In this document: positions 34,392 to 42,202 of the stretch, piece by piece
Layout: the number at the start of each line of letters is the position of its first letter
Numbering within the stretch: position 1 is the first letter of the stretch
Assembly (NCBI RefSeq): GCF_007644045.2
Contig: NZ_VMDW02000099.1
Span: forward strand, 62,001 to 126,000
Source of the DNA: Vogesella urethralis
GTDB taxonomy: Bacteria; Pseudomonadota; Gammaproteobacteria; Burkholderiales; Chromobacteriaceae
DNA: 64,000 nt
Direction of reading: 5' to 3'
The notes under the pieces: generated by a model
Databases searched by the model: none
What the model was told of the DNA's origin: nothing
What the model saw: the letters and a program-made list of their open reading frames with translations, nothing else
Made by a program: the position numbers and the translations under genes

Positions 34392-35291
34392 ATGGACCCG
34401 GTTGCCGACCTCGCCTTTTTTTGCCGCCTGATGCAGTGCGGCAGCCTTGCCGCCACCGCCCAGCAGCTGGGTATTACCCCGCCTGCAGTCAGCCGCCGCC
34501 TGGCCGCGCTGGAGCGCCGCTTGGGCGTGCGCTTGCTGAACCGCACCACGCGCAGCCTGGCGCTGACGCCGGAGGGCGAGCGCTACCTGGCGCGCGGCCA
34601 ACCGTTACTGGCCGAGCTGGCGGAGCTGGAAGGCGAGCTGATGGCCGCCAGCGGCGCGCCGCAAGGCCTGCTGCGCGTCAACGCCACGCTGGGTTTTGGC
34701 CGCCGCCACATTGCGCCGCTGGTGTCGGCCTTTGTGCGCCGTTATCCGCAGGTAGAAGTGCAACTGCACCTGAGCGACCGCATGCCGGCGATGAGCGAGG
34801 GCAGTTTCGACGTCAGCATCCGCTTTGGCCCGCCGCCCGATGCCCGCATCTGCGCACGGCGCATTGCGGCCAACCGCCGCATCCTGTGCGCGTCGCCGCT
34901 GTACCTGGCGCAGCAGCCGGCCTTGCAAAGCCCGGCTGATTTACGCCAGCAGCAGTGCATTGTGGTGCGCGAAAACGACGACATCTGGGGCAATTGGGTG
35001 CTGCACAGCGGCAGCCAGGTGCAGACCGTGAAAGTGGGCGGCGCGCTGTCCAGCAACGACGGCGAAACCGCGGTGAACTGGGCGCTGGCCGGGCACGGCG
35101 TGCTGCTGCGTTCGTTGTGGGATGTCACACCCTATCTGCACAGCGGCCGCCTGCAGCGCGTGCTGCCGGACTGGCACGGCGCACCGGCCGATATCTGGGC
35201 GCTGTACCCGCAGCGGCAGGGGCTGTCGGCCAAGGTGCGCTGTTTTGTCGATTTTCTGGGCGAGCACTTTGCCGACGGTGCCGGCTGGTAG
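34392..35291 (+). CDS. LysR-family transcriptional regulator
   Basis: A 299-residue regulator. The winged helix-turn-helix is at about 5-63 (LAFFCRLMQCGSLAATAQQL, TPPAVSRRLAALERRLGVRL), followed by a substrate-binding domain of the type seen in the CrgA/DmlR subgroup (FDVSIRFGPPPDARICARRI). TGGAGG precedes the ATG. The 98-bp gap to the divergent permease holds GCTAT-N5-GCTAT at 34336-34350, a possible binding site. Confidence 0.92.
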   Translation: MDPVADLAFFCRLMQCGSLAATAQQLGITPPAVSRRLAALERRLGVRLLNRTTRSLALTPEGERYLARGQPLLAELAELEGELMAASGAPQGLLRVNATLGFGRRHIAPLVSAFVRRYPQVEVQLHLSDRMPAMSEGSFDVSIRFGPPPDARICARRIAANRRILCASPLYLAQQPALQSPADLRQQQCIVVRENDDIWGNWVLHSGSQVQTVKVGGALSSNDGETAVNWALAGHGVLLRSLWDVTPYLHSGRLQRVLPDWHGAPADIWALYPQRQGLSAKVRCFVDFLGEHFADGAGW

Positions 35292-35372
35292 CGCGCGGGC
35301 GTATATCCGTTTTACCCGCCGCAGGCTTGGCCCCTCGTCTGGCAAGGCGGAGTAAAGCGCGGCGACGCGGTA

Positions 35373-36155
35373 TCAGCGGACGTCGTGCTGCTGCAGGAAG
35401 CCGCACACACTGTCCAGCACCGCCTGCGGCAGCTCGCGGTGCGGTACGTGGCCGCAGTGGTCCAGCAACAGCAGCTGCGACGGCCCGGCCACCTCGGCCG
35501 CGATACGGCGCGGGAAGGCGTGCGAACCGAACTCGTCCTGGTCGCCGTGTATCGCCAGCACCGGGCAGCGCACCCGCGCCAGCCATGGCGACAGCGACCA
35601 GTCGTCAAACAGCGGCAGCAGCCAGGTTTCCGTCCACGCGTCCAGCACCCAGCGCGCCCGTTCGCCGTGCCAGCGCGTCAGCCGCGCAAACTGCGCCGCC
35701 TCGGCAAAGCCGGCCTTGGCCGCCACAATGCCCTCGCGCGTGCGCGGCTCCACAAACGCCTGCGCCGATTCCGACACCACCGCCACACAGCCTGCCGCCT
35801 GCGCCGCGTGCGTCAGCGCCATGCCGCCGCCCACGCTGTGGCCAAACAGCACGTAGCGCGTCAGCCCCAGCGCGGCCAACAGCGCCGGCAGCAGCGTGTT
35901 TGCCTCCTGCTCGATGAAATCCGGCTGCGCCGGCGCCAGGCGCGGGCTGGACTGGCCATAACCCAGCCGGTCGTAAGCGATGACGTCGCGCCCGCTGGCC
36001 GCCGCCAGCTGCGCGGGGAAATCCCGCCACAGCGCCACGCAGCCCAGCGAGTCGTGCAGCAGCACAATCGGCGCCAGCGTGCTGCCGGCTACCGGCCAGT
36101 GGCGGACAAAAACCTGGCCGTCGGCCAGTGCAATCAGGCGATCGATAGGTGTCAT
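35373..36155 (-). CDS. Alpha/beta hydrolase
   Basis: A 260-residue alpha/beta-hydrolase-fold protein. The oxyanion region is LLHDSLGCVALW, the nucleophile serine is in the elbow FGHSVGGGM (about residue 105), the acid is likely the aspartate in IHGDQDEFG, and the histidine is in LDHCGHVPHRE. It is probably a cytosolic esterase or C-C hydrolase; the substrate cannot be told. It stands alone. Confidence 0.88.
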   Translation of the reverse strand: MTPIDRLIALADGQVFVRHWPVAGSTLAPIVLLHDSLGCVALWRDFPAQLAAASGRDVIAYDRLGYGQSSPRLAPAQPDFIEQEANTLLPALLAALGLTRYVLFGHSVGGGMALTHAAQAAGCVAVVSESAQAFVEPRTREGIVAAKAGFAEAAQFARLTRWHGERARWVLDAWTETWLLPLFDDWSLSPWLARVRCPVLAIHGDQDEFGSHAFPRRIAAEVAGPSQLLLLDHCGHVPHRELPQAVLDSVCGFLQQHDVR

Positions 36156-36240
36156 GCGGTAGGGGTGTGATGGGGAACGCGACGCGGCATGGTAGCAGCT
36201 TGCCGCGCGGCCAAGGTTGGCCGCAGGGGCAGGTGGTGGG

Positions 36241-36390
36241 TTACCACCCCAGGTGGTGGCGCAGGTAGGCGTCGGTATCGCCGTAAAAGCGCTTCATCAC
36301 GATGTAGTGCTCGGTGTCCTGATAGGCAACCGGCTGGATGCCGTCGCGTTGCAGTTGCAGCAGGCTGGCGTCGGGGCAGACGTGTTCAGA
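36241..36390 (-). pseudogene. C-terminal remnant of a truncated gene
   Basis: On the minus strand 49 codons stay open to a TAA at 36241 (ending DTDAYLRHHLGW), with the base composition and codon use of the host chromosome. The reading frame is closed upstream by a TGA at 36391, exactly where the sequence turns AT-rich. There is no start codon context or ribosome site. The likely reading is a host gene whose front was lost when the AT-rich island arrived. The family is not recognised. Confidence 0.6.
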
Positions 36391-36407
36391 TCATCCCTAG
36401 CACGTGA

Positions 36408-36423
36408 TTTGATAAAAATCAAA
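36408..36423 (+). promoter_or_regulatory. FNR/Anr-type box before the island gene
   Basis: TTTGATAAAAATCAAA is a perfect match to TTGAT-N4-ATCAA with an extra pair on each side. Possible -10 boxes lie at 36432 (TACTAA, with TTGATA as -35) or 36449 (TATACA), the latter placing the box near -45. Oxygen control of the following gene is suggested. An AT-rich region can produce such matches by chance, but a perfect 16-bp palindrome is less likely. Confidence 0.55.
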
Positions 36424-36509
36424 GTAATTCATACTAATCTATTACAAGTATACAACTCGCATTACAATTAAAACTTATCAATGCAAAATGATTAACGAAA
36501 GGAGTTTTT

Positions 36510-37292
36510 ATGAAAAAAAGACAAATCGTAATTGTACTTACACTAATAGTAAGTGGACATGCCAGTGCACTTGAATTAAAAAACTACAGCTTTGGTATAG
36601 AAAAATATAATGAAAACTATCTAGACTATGAAAGCGGCGAAAAATTCATGCAGGAAAATAGCATGATGACCAGTATTATTGGAGAAGCCAATCTATATTT
36701 TAATGAAGATGCTACAATATGGGTATCAGGTCGTTATGCCAAAGGCAAAAGTGACTATACTGGTGCATACACCAATGGAGTTTATGGCGACCTTAAAGTA
36801 AAAGGAATTAATAGAGAGTCTTGGGAAATACAAACTATTTTGAAACATGAATTCAATATAGAATCATTGGGAAGTTTTACCATTGGCCCCGGGCTTGGTT
36901 TGCGTCACTTAAAAGACTCTTTAGATCAAGCATCCTCAGGTGGATACACTCGTAAAAATGATCTATCATATGCAATAATTAGTATTAGCAAAGAATTTGA
37001 CAACAAAGGTATTTTTAAAATCACACCATCTGTCGCATACAAAAAAATAATAAAAGGAAAGCAACATTCTGCAATTGAGGAAGGAGTAGATAATATACAA
37101 AAAAACGGCTATGGTTTTGACATAAATTTAGCCATAGAGAAAAAGATCTATCAGCGATCACTCTATGTCACACCATTTTACCGATTTTGGAAAATAAAAA
37201 GATCAGATCCAGCAATCTTTCGTTCCAGCACGGTTTTTGAGCCAGAAAATACGACAAAAGAGGTAGGCTTAAAAATTGGAATCCAATTTTAA
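36510..37292 (+). CDS. AT-rich outer-membrane beta-barrel protein, probably acquired
   Basis: A 260-residue exported protein. A signal peptide (MKKRQIVIVLTLIVSGHASA) is followed by alternating amphipathic stretches rich in tyrosine, glycine and lysine (TIWVSGRYAKGKSDYTG, FTIGPGLGLRHL, LYVTPFYRFWKIK) and a C-terminal phenylalanine (GLKIGIQF). These are the marks of an outer-membrane barrel of about 10-12 strands. A strong AAAGGAG precedes the ATG. GC content is roughly 35%, far below the neighbours, and lysine/asparagine codons are AT-ending, so it is foreign. Its ligand or role is unknown. Confidence 0.75.
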   Translation: MKKRQIVIVLTLIVSGHASALELKNYSFGIEKYNENYLDYESGEKFMQENSMMTSIIGEANLYFNEDATIWVSGRYAKGKSDYTGAYTNGVYGDLKVKGINRESWEIQTILKHEFNIESLGSFTIGPGLGLRHLKDSLDQASSGGYTRKNDLSYAIISISKEFDNKGIFKITPSVAYKKIIKGKQHSAIEEGVDNIQKNGYGFDINLAIEKKIYQRSLYVTPFYRFWKIKRSDPAIFRSSTVFEPENTTKEVGLKIGIQF

Positions 37293-37340
37293 ATAAATTT
37301 ACCTGAAATCTATTTAAATACACATATTGCGGATTTGTTG

Positions 37341-37408
37341 GGCTTTGTTGCACCAATCAGGGCTTGCGTCCGTTCTGTAGAATGACTACATGAGCAAGCT
37401 CTCCCCTC
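37341..37408 (+). mobile_element. Remnant terminus of an IS5-family (IS903-like) insertion sequence
   Basis: GGCTTTGTTGCACCAATC resembles the terminal inverted repeat of the IS903 group. About 50 bp inside it is an ATG (37390) followed by MSKLSPPR, the usual start of such transposases, after which similarity is lost at about 37409 where a chromosomal repeat begins. No other end and no transposase body remain. It marks the right edge of the AT-rich island. Confidence 0.55.
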
Positions 37409-37410
37409 CC

Positions 37411-37606
37411 AGGCAAGCAGGGTGGGCAAAGCGCAGCGTGCCCACAACGCCTTCGCTCAGTTTGGTGGGCACGGCTTGTGGCCTTTGCCAACCTTACCCC
37501 AGCCGCTTCAGTGGATAGGCGCATGCAACAAGGGCAAGCCATTCGGCTTGCCCTTGTACGTTTGTGATGCGCTCGCATCCTGCCCTGCGGCCAACGTTGG
37601 CCGCGT
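37411..37606. repeat. Intergenic dispersed repeat, copy 1
   Basis: A roughly 190-bp non-coding unit also found at 39160-39342. Its parts in order are a hairpin around GTGGGCA-AAGCGCAGCG-TGCCCAC, the phrase CTCAGTTTGGTGGGCACGG, a hairpin AAGGGCAAGCC / GGCTTGCCCTT, and the palindrome GCGGCCAACGTTGGCCGC (37587-37604). It lies past the 3' end of the minus-strand gene at 37644, so it could help end that transcript. Confidence 0.8.
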
Positions 37607-37643
37607 CCCGTGTAACGCCTGATCGTGTGCCGCGCAGCGATGT

Positions 37644-38015
37644 TCAGCCCTGCTGCCCGTCTGCGGGGCGGACAAAGTAGCCGGCCACTTGCCAGCTGCC
37701 GTCGGCTTGCTGTTGCAGGGTCAGGGTTTCCTGCCAGTGCGGGTGTTCATCGTTGCCGCTGAGGCATTGGTAAACCCAGCACGGCGCGGCAGCGGGCGGT
37801 TGCCGGTAGTGCTGGCAAGTCAAGAGTTGCCGTGGCTGTCGCGGTGGCAGCGCTTGCAGGGTGGCTTGCAATTCGGCCAGCGTGATGGCGTGTTGCAGGC
37901 TGCTGGCGGCGGCGTGCCAGCACCCGGCATGGTGGCCGGCGTCCAGCTGTGCCAGCCACGGCTGCGCGTGTTGTTGCCAGTAGTGATGGGCGCGATCGAA
38001 GAAGGTGTCGGGCAT
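37644..38015 (-). CDS. DUF4019-like protein
   Basis: A 123-residue protein. The second half (CWVYQCLSGNDEHPHWQETL, DGSWQVAGYFVRP) matches the DUF4019 pattern. The first half is helical and tryptophan-rich. Relatives are usually exported, but no signal peptide follows the ATG at 38015. The tiny hydrophobic ORF upstream (38023-38115) could once have supplied one, so a frameshifted or mis-started gene is possible. Function unknown. Confidence 0.65.
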   Translation of the reverse strand: MPDTFFDRAHHYWQQHAQPWLAQLDAGHHAGCWHAAASSLQHAITLAELQATLQALPPRQPRQLLTCQHYRQPPAAAPCWVYQCLSGNDEHPHWQETLTLQQQADGSWQVAGYFVRPADGQQG

Positions 38016-38022
38016 GGCGGGC

Positions 38023-38115
38023 TCAGCGTTGATGTTTGTGCAGGACGTGGCCGCTTGGCCACTGCGCGGCGCCGGCCAGTAGCAGGGCGAGCGCCAGCGT
38101 GTCATAGGGTGTCAT
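38023..38115 (-). CDS. Tiny hydrophobic ORF (30 aa), doubtful
   Basis: An ATG at 38115 opens 30 codons with a hydrophobic leader-like core (YDTLALALLLAGAAQWPSG). It lies 7 bp before the DUF4019-like gene and 12 bp after the exported protein gene, both on this strand. It may be a leader, a small membrane peptide, or a relic signal peptide. Confidence 0.25.
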   Translation of the reverse strand: MTPYDTLALALLLAGAAQWPSGHVLHKHQR

Positions 38116-38127
38116 TGAGCGGGGCGC

Positions 38128-39096
38128 TTACTGTGCATCGCACAGGCCGCCTTGGCATTGCAGGGTGTTGAAGTCGTATACCGCCGAGTGGCCGGGGTTG
38201 CCGCTTGGTGTGGGTACGCCGGCCGGGATGAAGAAGGTGACGGAATGGGCGCCGTACAGGCCGGCGGGGTAGGTAAAGCGGCGCAGTACCACGTAGCCGT
38301 CGTGGAATTCGGGCACTTTCAGCCTGCCGGCACGGCTACCGGCGATTGGTGGCACATCGGCAGGCGGCTGTTTGCTGGCCACCGCTTTGGCCCAGGCTTG
38401 GGCGTCGGCGGGCCCGGCGCGGCGTAGTTGGCCGCGTTGCAGCGCTTGCGCCAATCCGGCGGCGCCGGCCAGCGGGGCGCTGCGGTCGCGGAACGGTTGT
38501 GACTGCTGGCTGTTTTCGCTCAGCAGTACGGTGCCGGCCGGCATCGGTGCGCCGATGCTGATACGGCCTTCCTGTGCCAGGTACACGCGGCTGACGGCGC
38601 GGCCGAACAGCTGGCGCGACAGGGGGTTGAGCGGCTTCAGGTTATCGGCATCCACATAGTGCCAGCCGCAGGCGCCGTTATTGTCGTAATAGCTGATCAG
38701 GGTGGGGGTACCGGCCGGTAGGCCCACTATGGCCTGGCGGTGGTAGCCGGTGAGCAATACCGCCAGGACGCGGGTGCCGCTGCTGCGGTATAGCCGCCAG
38801 ACGGTGGGGTCGTAGGCGCCCAGCATCAGCACTACCGGTTGCGCCGGGTTGTGCACCGTGACGTCCATCATGCCGGCGCTGTTGCCGCTCTGGTCGATCT
38901 GGTAATCCAGCGCTTTGCCGCTGTAGCCGCCGGCGGCGTATACCACGGCGTTGGCCGGTAGCTGCAGGCCGGGAAAGGCGCACGTTTGTGGCGCACGCGT
39001 TGCTGCGGCCTCGGGCGCCGGGGCGGTCACGACGATCTCGCTGGCGAGCACCAGCGCTGGCAGCAGCGCGAACAGACAGGCGAGCGGGTGCTTCAT
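38128..39096 (-). CDS. Exported hypothetical protein
   Basis: A 322-residue periplasmic or envelope protein. Start at 39096 gives a signal peptide (MKHPLACLFALLPALVLA, then SEIVVTA). The body has no recognised domain. It contains an N-terminal beta-rich half (YAAGGYSGKALDYQIDQSG, VVLMLGAYDPTVWRL, LLTGYHRQAIVGLPAGT) and a C-terminal part ending GHSAVYDFNTLQCQGGLC. The wording of the first half suggests a protein built around a ligand-binding sandwich. Function unknown. Confidence 0.75.
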   Translation of the reverse strand: MKHPLACLFALLPALVLASEIVVTAPAPEAAATRAPQTCAFPGLQLPANAVVYAAGGYSGKALDYQIDQSGNSAGMMDVTVHNPAQPVVLMLGAYDPTVWRLYRSSGTRVLAVLLTGYHRQAIVGLPAGTPTLISYYDNNGACGWHYVDADNLKPLNPLSRQLFGRAVSRVYLAQEGRISIGAPMPAGTVLLSENSQQSQPFRDRSAPLAGAAGLAQALQRGQLRRAGPADAQAWAKAVASKQPPADVPPIAGSRAGRLKVPEFHDGYVVLRRFTYPAGLYGAHSVTFFIPAGVPTPSGNPGHSAVYDFNTLQCQGGLCDAQ

Positions 39097-39159
39097 GGCA
39101 GGGCTCCGGGTTGGCCGCACGGGCAGGATAGACGCAATGAAAATGGCATTGTGCCAGCA

Positions 39160-39342
39160 GCATGCCGGGCGGACAAAGCGCAGTGTGCCTATAAGGCCTC
39201 GCTCAGTTTGGTGGGCACGGTCTTTACCCGCCCTACCCCAGCCGCAGTGGAGGGTCACATGCAACAAGGGCAAGCCAGCCGGCTTGCCCTTGTACGTTGG
39301 TGATGCGCTGACGCCCTGCCCTGCGGCCAACGTTGGCCGCGG
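39160..39342. repeat. Intergenic dispersed repeat, copy 2
   Basis: The second copy of the roughly 190-bp unit at 37411-37606, with the same order of parts: a degenerate first hairpin (GGACAAAGCGCAGTGTGCC), CTCAGTTTGGTGGGCACGG, the AAGGGCAAGCC / GGCTTGCCCTT stem (39266-39291), and the perfect palindrome GCGGCCAACGTTGGCCGC (39323-39340), which lies 10 bp past the rlhA stop. Like copy 1 it follows the 3' end of a minus-strand gene. Confidence 0.8.
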
Positions 39343-39349
39343 GCCCGGT

Positions 39350-41338
39350 TTAGGATGCCGGGCGCTGCTTGAAGAAGGTGATCGGCGCGGTGGCGGGGAT
39401 CTCGCTGGGCGGCGGCGACTTCAGCACGTGCTTTTTCATCTTGCCCATCACGTGCATTTCGCACGGGCGGCATTCGAATTTCAGCGTGTAGGTTTCGTCG
39501 CCCGATTTCAGCACCATCGGGTCGGCGCGCACCTGGCCCATCACGCCCTTCACGCCTTTGGCCTGCTTGGGGCACAGGTTGTACGAGAAGCGCAGGCAGT
39601 GCTTGGTGATCATCAGCGATACTTCGCCTTCTTCCTGATGCGCTTCGTAGGCCGGCTCGATGATTTCCACGCCGTGCTTTTTGTAGAAGTCCCACGCCAG
39701 CGCGTTGTAGACGTTGGCCAGGTAGCTGAGGCTGGTTTCCGGGAAGCGCGGCTTGGGCTCGGCCTCGGCCTTGCGCGGCGGGCGTACCCAGGCGGCCAGG
39801 CGGGCGGCTTCCAGTTGCGCTACCGCGTCGCGGCGCAGGCCGTTGATGACTGAGGCCGGTACGAACCACGGCTGTGCCAGCTGCAGCGCCACGTCGTGGG
39901 CGTAGAACAGGGTATTGCCCAGTTTGGCCACGGCTTCGCGCAGGCTGCTTTCGGCACGGGCGGCGTCCTTGGCCGGCTCCAGCGCGACGTTGGCCGCCGC
40001 GGTGGCGCTACAGCCGTCGGCGTCGGTCAGCGTCAGCGTCAGGCCGTCGGCGGTGTCGGCCAGCGTGGCCCATACGCCGATGCGGCGCTCGGCGGATTTC
40101 TTCAGCAGCGCCAGCTCCCAGGCGTGGTCGCGGTTGCGGCTGATGTCGGTGCCGGGCTTCAGGCCGGCCAGTAGCGCCGGGTCGTTGGGTACGCAGCGCC
40201 ACAGCTTGTCGCCGCCCGGCACGTGGCCGATCTGCTTGACGGTGTTGAGCTGCATGCCCACCACGTCGCGCTTTTTCATGAAGTTGATGCCGTCGCCGTT
40301 GCTCATCTGCTCGGCGGTGGCGATGTCCACCCAGCCGTCGCCTACCTGGTGCACGGTGCCCAGCTGTACGCCCACGAACTTGGGCGAGTCAAAGGCGCCG
40401 ATGTCCTGCTTGCGGCCAGTGGCAAAGTAGTCGGTGGCGCCACGGTGGAAGGTTTTGTCCGGGTCGGGCGTGAAGAAGATTTCGCTGCTGCCGCTGGCGG
40501 CCGGGGCCAGCTCGGGGCGGCGCTCGAAGATTTCGTCCAGCAGCAGGCGGTAGTGGGCGGTGATGTTCTTCACGTAGCTCACGTCCTTGTAGCGGCCTTC
40601 GATCTTCAGCGAGCGCACGCCGGCATCCAGCAGCGCTTCCAGATTGGCGCTCTGGTTGTTGTCTTTCATCGACAGCAGGTGCTTGTCGAAGGCCACCACG
40701 CCGCCTTTTTCGTCGGTCAGCGTGTACGGCAGGCGACAGGCCTGCGAGCAGTCGCCACGGTTGGCACTGCGGCCGGTGTCGGCGTGGCTGATGTAGCACT
40801 GGCCGGAAAACGCCACGCACAGTGCGCCGTGGATGAAGTATTCGATGGCGGCCGGGTCGGCGCCTTCTGCCACCACTTGCGAGATCTTGGCGATCTGCGG
40901 AATGGTCAGCTCGCGCGCCAGCACGATCTGGCTGAAGCCGGCGTCGGACAGGAAGCGGGCTTTTTCCGGGGTGCGGATGTCGCACTGGGTGGACGCGTGC
41001 AGCTGGATCGGCGGCAGGTCCATCTGCAGGATGCCCATATCCTGCACGATCAGCGCGTCCACGCCGGCGTCGTACAGTTGCCAGATCAGCGTGCGGGCGG
41101 CGTCCAGCTCGGCGTCGTGCAGGATGGTGTTCAGCGTGGTGAAGATGCGCGCATGGTAGCGGTGGGCAAACTGCACCAGCTCGGCGATCTCGGCCACGCT
41201 GTTACAGGCGTTGTGCCGCGCACCAAAGCTGGGGCCGCCGATGTACACGGCGTCGGCGCCGTGCAGGATGGCTTCGCGGCCGATGTCGATGTTTTTGGCG
41301 GGCGAGAGCAGCTCGACCTGGTGCGGCAACAGACTCAT
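39350..41338 (-). CDS. rlhA: 23S rRNA 5-hydroxycytidine C2501 synthase (U32 peptidase-like)
   Basis: A 662-residue protein aligning along its length with E. coli RlhA (YdcP, 653 residues), which hydroxylates C2501 of 23S rRNA. Landmarks: LLSPAKNIDIGREAILHGAD, ELHASTQCDIRT-type LHASTQCDIRTPEKARF, YISHADTGRSANRGDCSQAC with the conserved cysteines, and the C-terminal CLRFSYNLCPKQAKG and FECRPCEMHV, which add further cysteines likely to hold an Fe-S cluster. It is monocistronic, ending at the dispersed repeat. Confidence 0.95.
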   Translation of the reverse strand: MSLLPHQVELLSPAKNIDIGREAILHGADAVYIGGPSFGARHNACNSVAEIAELVQFAHRYHARIFTTLNTILHDAELDAARTLIWQLYDAGVDALIVQDMGILQMDLPPIQLHASTQCDIRTPEKARFLSDAGFSQIVLARELTIPQIAKISQVVAEGADPAAIEYFIHGALCVAFSGQCYISHADTGRSANRGDCSQACRLPYTLTDEKGGVVAFDKHLLSMKDNNQSANLEALLDAGVRSLKIEGRYKDVSYVKNITAHYRLLLDEIFERRPELAPAASGSSEIFFTPDPDKTFHRGATDYFATGRKQDIGAFDSPKFVGVQLGTVHQVGDGWVDIATAEQMSNGDGINFMKKRDVVGMQLNTVKQIGHVPGGDKLWRCVPNDPALLAGLKPGTDISRNRDHAWELALLKKSAERRIGVWATLADTADGLTLTLTDADGCSATAAANVALEPAKDAARAESSLREAVAKLGNTLFYAHDVALQLAQPWFVPASVINGLRRDAVAQLEAARLAAWVRPPRKAEAEPKPRFPETSLSYLANVYNALAWDFYKKHGVEIIEPAYEAHQEEGEVSLMITKHCLRFSYNLCPKQAKGVKGVMGQVRADPMVLKSGDETYTLKFECRPCEMHVMGKMKKHVLKSPPPSEIPATAPITFFKQRPAS

Positions 41339-41411
41339 CTGGTACTTCCTGCGGTGGGTGGTGTGGCAAGGGGCGGAAGTATAGCGGAATCAGTCACTTG
41401 CGCAAATGCAC

Positions 41412-41645
41412 TCAGGGCTGCTGCAAGCGGGCGGCCAGCGTGTCCACCAGCTCGGCCCAATCGGCGTCGTCGTCCAGCGCCTGTTTGAGGAAGGCGGCCT
41501 GGGCGGCGTTCCAGAACGGCGCGTCCTCGATGGCGGTGTCGGCCGACAACGGGTGGCTGGCGATGAAGGCGCGGATGTCGGCAGGGCTGTCCGGCAGGCC
41601 CAGCTGGGCAAACAGGGCGCACAGGGTGTGAAGGCTGGTATCCAT
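41412..41645 (-). CDS. DUF2789 family protein
   Basis: A 77-residue all-helical protein. MDTSLHTLCALFAQLGLPDS, then FIASHPLSADTAIEDAPFWN and AAFLKQALDDDADWAELVD, match DUF2789. Function unknown. The ATG at 41645 is the family's usual start, 12 codons inside a longer frame. Confidence 0.88.
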   Translation of the reverse strand: MDTSLHTLCALFAQLGLPDSPADIRAFIASHPLSADTAIEDAPFWNAAQAAFLKQALDDDADWAELVDTLAARLQQP

Positions 41646-41783
41646 GGGGCAAGGCTCCGGCAGGTGGGGAGCTTTCAGCATAGACGGGTAGCGGAACTGT
41701 CGGCAGCGTGCTTCACTCTACGCAGCACGCAACAGTTGGCCGCACAGTGCACCGGCACCGGCCGCATACTCAAGGAGAAAGGC

Positions 41784-42125
41784 ATGAACAAGCTGACGAT
41801 CGCCCTGTTGTCCGCCGCCGCGCTGGCGGGGTGCACGGCCGAGCAGACCAGCCAGCTGCAGCAGCAGGCCTCGGCGGCCATTGGTGGCGCGCACAAGGTG
41901 GTGCAGGACAGCAGCGCGCCGCTGGGCGAGCTGAAACAGCAGGCCAGCGCGGCGCTGGCCGACACCGCCAAGCTGAAGGAACAAGCCAGCGCCGCACTGG
42001 GCGTGGCCAAGCGCTTGGGCGCGGCGGCGGCCATCCTGAACCCGGAGCTGGGCCAGCAGATCGACGAGGCCAAGCAGCAGGTGGACGCGGTGAAACAGGC
42101 GGCCGACGCGCTGCAGGGCAAGTAA
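41784..42125 (+). CDS. Small helical lipoprotein
   Basis: A 113-residue lipoprotein. The signal peptide ends in the lipobox LAGC (cysteine 17). The rest is a continuous alanine/glutamine-rich amphipathic helix with heptad-like repeats (QQASAALADTAKLKEQASAAL), suggesting a coiled coil in the periplasm. AAGGAG precedes the ATG at 41784. No family is recognised. It ends at a strong terminator. Confidence 0.75.
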   Translation: MNKLTIALLSAAALAGCTAEQTSQLQQQASAAIGGAHKVVQDSSAPLGELKQQASAALADTAKLKEQASAALGVAKRLGAAAAILNPELGQQIDEAKQQVDAVKQAADALQGK

Positions 42126-42147
42126 GCGCTGCCACTCACACGCTACC

Positions 42148-42185
42148 AAACACAAGGCCCCGCCAGTTGGCGGGGCCTTGTGTTT
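42148..42185. terminator. Strong bidirectional terminator
   Basis: AAACACAAGGCCCCGCCA pairs perfectly with TGGCGGGGCCTTGTGTTT (18 bp, 2-nt loop). It lies between the convergent lipoprotein and FtsK genes. Confidence 0.93.
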
Positions 42186-42202
42186 GCTGATAGCCGTCAC
42201 GC

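Noticed and set aside
36157-36240. A new terminator from the pair at 36205-36224
   Set aside because: GCGGCCAA and TTGGCCGC here leave almost no loop and no T run, so it was counted as part of the repeated-word signal rather than as a terminator.
37390-37521. ORF starting MSKLSPPR as a functional transposase
   Set aside because: Only the first eight or so residues look like a transposase. After that the frame enters a chromosomal repeat and stops within about 45 codons.
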